A stretch of 6,535 nucleotides of DNA from CAITNQ01 sp041661365. GTDB lineage: Bacteria; Latescibacterota; UBA2968; UBA8231. Location: assembly GCA_041661365.1 (NCBI GenBank), contig JBAZUN010000363.1:1-6535 (forward strand), given 5' to 3'. Both the position numbers and the translations under genes were made by a program. Below, one piece after another: positions 5,587 to 6,535 of the stretch. The notes under the pieces are model-generated. The model saw only the letters and a list, made by a program, of their open reading frames with translations. It was not told where the DNA came from and ran no database searches. Each line of letters begins with the position of its first letter. Position 1 is the first letter of the stretch.

Positions 5587-6535
5587 TCAGCCGGCCGCCT
5601 CGAGCGATCCGGCCAGCTCCTCCCACTCCCGCCACAGCCCTTCGAGGCGCTTCTCGGCGGCGCGGTACTCCGCGGCCAGGACGTGGACCTGGCCCATGTC
5701 CTGGGCCTCGCCGGCCCGGCCGATCCGCTCGCTGAGCTCGACCAGGGTGCGGTCCAGCCCGTGGATCGCCTCCTCCACCTCCTCCTGCCGGCCGCGCAGC
5801 CGCTCGACCTCCTTGCGGACCCGGCGCGCGTCCTTCTGCGCCTCCCGCTGGAGCTGCCGCTCCTCGCGCGCCTGCCGCTCCTCGACGGCCGGCGCCCCCT
5901 CGGTCCGCCATCGGAGGTACTCCTGCCAGCCGCCGTCCAGGCAGTGCAAGGCCCCGGCCTCGACCACCCAGATCCGGTCGGCCAGTCCCTGGACGAGGTA
6001 CCGGTCGTGGCTGACCAGCACCAGGGTGCCGGTGAATCCCTGCAGCACCTCCTGGAGGATCTCCTGCGAGGCGATGTCGAGGTGATTGGTCGGCTCGTCG
6101 AGGACTAGCAGGTTGGCCTCCTGCAGCGCCAGCCGGGCCAGGGCGATCCGGCTGCGCTGACCGCCGCTGAGGGCCCCGATCAGCTTGAAGGCATCGTCGC
6201 CGTGGAAGAGAAAGGAGCCGAGCAGGGTGCGCCCCTGTTCCGGAGTCATCCCCCGCTTCACCTCGAGGAGCGCGTCCAGGGCCGGCATCTCCGGGTCGAG
6301 GTAGTCGTGGACCTGGGAGAGGTACCCGACCTCGACGTTGGCGCCTAACCGCACCTGGCCCTCCAGGGGCTGCAACTGCCCCAGGAGGGTGCGGATCAGG
6401 GTGGTCTTGCCGGCGCCGTTCGGCCCCACCACGGCGATCCGCTGGCCGCGCCGGACCTCGATCTCGGGGAGCCCCAGGAGCGGCCGGCCCGACTCGTATC
6501 CGACGACCAGGTCGCGGAACTGGAAGACGATGTCA
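5587..6535 (-). CDS. ABC-F family ATPase, C-terminal half (5' end cut by window edge)
   Basis: The frame is open at the window edge and gives 315 residues. ABC-F proteins are soluble tandem ATPases that act on the ribosome, as translation factors or antibiotic-protection proteins. The visible part is the second nucleotide-binding domain: Walker A GPNGAGKTT (37-45), Q-loop Gln74 (GYLSQ), signature LSGGQRSR (122-129), Walker B LLVLDEPTNHLD with Asp146 and catalytic Glu147, and H-switch SHDR with His176. The sequence DEPTNHLD after an LSGGQ signature is the hallmark of ABC-F. No membrane segment is present. From ~216 the tail is a highly charged Glu/Arg-rich coiled coil in two arms (~216-269 and ~279-313) joined by a short turn, as in Uup/YdiF-like members. 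The first ATPase domain and the interdomain linker, which distinguish resistance from housekeeping types, are outside the window, so the subtype cannot be set. The fusion gene follows after 51 bp. Confidence 0.95.
   Translation of the reverse strand, partial: DIVFQFRDLVVGYESGRPLLGLPEIEVRRGQRIAVVGPNGAGKTTLIRTLLGQLQPLEGQVRLGANVEVGYLSQVHDYLDPEMPALDALLEVKRGMTPEQGRTLLGSFLFHGDDAFKLIGALSGGQRSRIALARLALQEANLLVLDEPTNHLDIASQEILQEVLQGFTGTLVLVSHDRYLVQGLADRIWVVEAGALHCLDGGWQEYLRWRTEGAPAVEERQAREERQLQREAQKDARRVRKEVERLRGRQEEVEEAIHGLDRTLVELSERIGRAGEAQDMGQVHVLAAEYRAAEKRLEGLWREWEELAGSLEAAG

Noticed and set aside
3931..6108. 725-codon open frame on the plus strand opposite the fusion and ABC-F genes
   Set aside because: Its translation is low-complexity (Gly, Pro, Leu, Val, Asp, Arg) with no domain, and it lies antisense to two genes with clear catalytic motifs. 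It is a shadow frame of GC-rich DNA.
6430..6432. GTG at 6432 as the true start of the ABC-F gene
   Set aside because: The frame continues upstream to the window edge with the normal first strand of an ABC domain (for example VRRGQRIAVVGPNG), so the gene is truncated by the window rather than starting at Walker A.

Overview
The window is 6.5 kb of very GC-rich bacterial DNA. Every gene I can support lies on the minus strand, so transcription runs from high to low coordinates. Short intergenic gaps, purine-rich ribosome binding sites, the protein families and the absence of introns point to a high-GC environmental bacterium. The families present are too widely distributed to name a phylum, and no rRNA or tRNA gene is visible.

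Layout in the direction of transcription: (1) 6535-5587, the 3' part of an ABC-F ATPase gene (second nucleotide-binding domain plus C-terminal coiled coil), cut by the window edge. (2) 5535-2884, after a 51-bp gap, an 883-residue multidomain protein. It joins an atypical M28-type metallo-aminopeptidase module with an inserted PA-like segment, a winged-helix-like module and a complete AAC(3)-family (Antibiotic_NAT) acyltransferase domain. This is the most unusual gene here. (3) 2877-2755, a possible 40-codon ORF fitted between its neighbours. (4) 2761-2354, a small exported protein of unknown function. (5) 2353-2052, an intergenic stretch dominated by a 168-bp palindromic, MITE-like element (2107-2274). 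(6) 2051-1056, a CtBP-like NAD-dependent D-2-hydroxyacid dehydrogenase. (7) 1004-1, after another 51-bp gap, the N-terminal three quarters of a GH29 alpha-L-fucosidase without a signal peptide, cut by the window edge.

The genes fall into two probable transcription units. Upstream, ABC-F and the M28/AAC(3) fusion, with the small exported protein following, may form one unit. ABC-F and AAC(3) families both include antibiotic-resistance members, but neither gene shows a resistance function by sequence alone. Downstream of the palindromic element, the dehydrogenase and fucosidase look like a two-gene carbohydrate or hydroxyacid metabolism unit. The long open frames on the plus strand are antisense shadows produced by high GC content.
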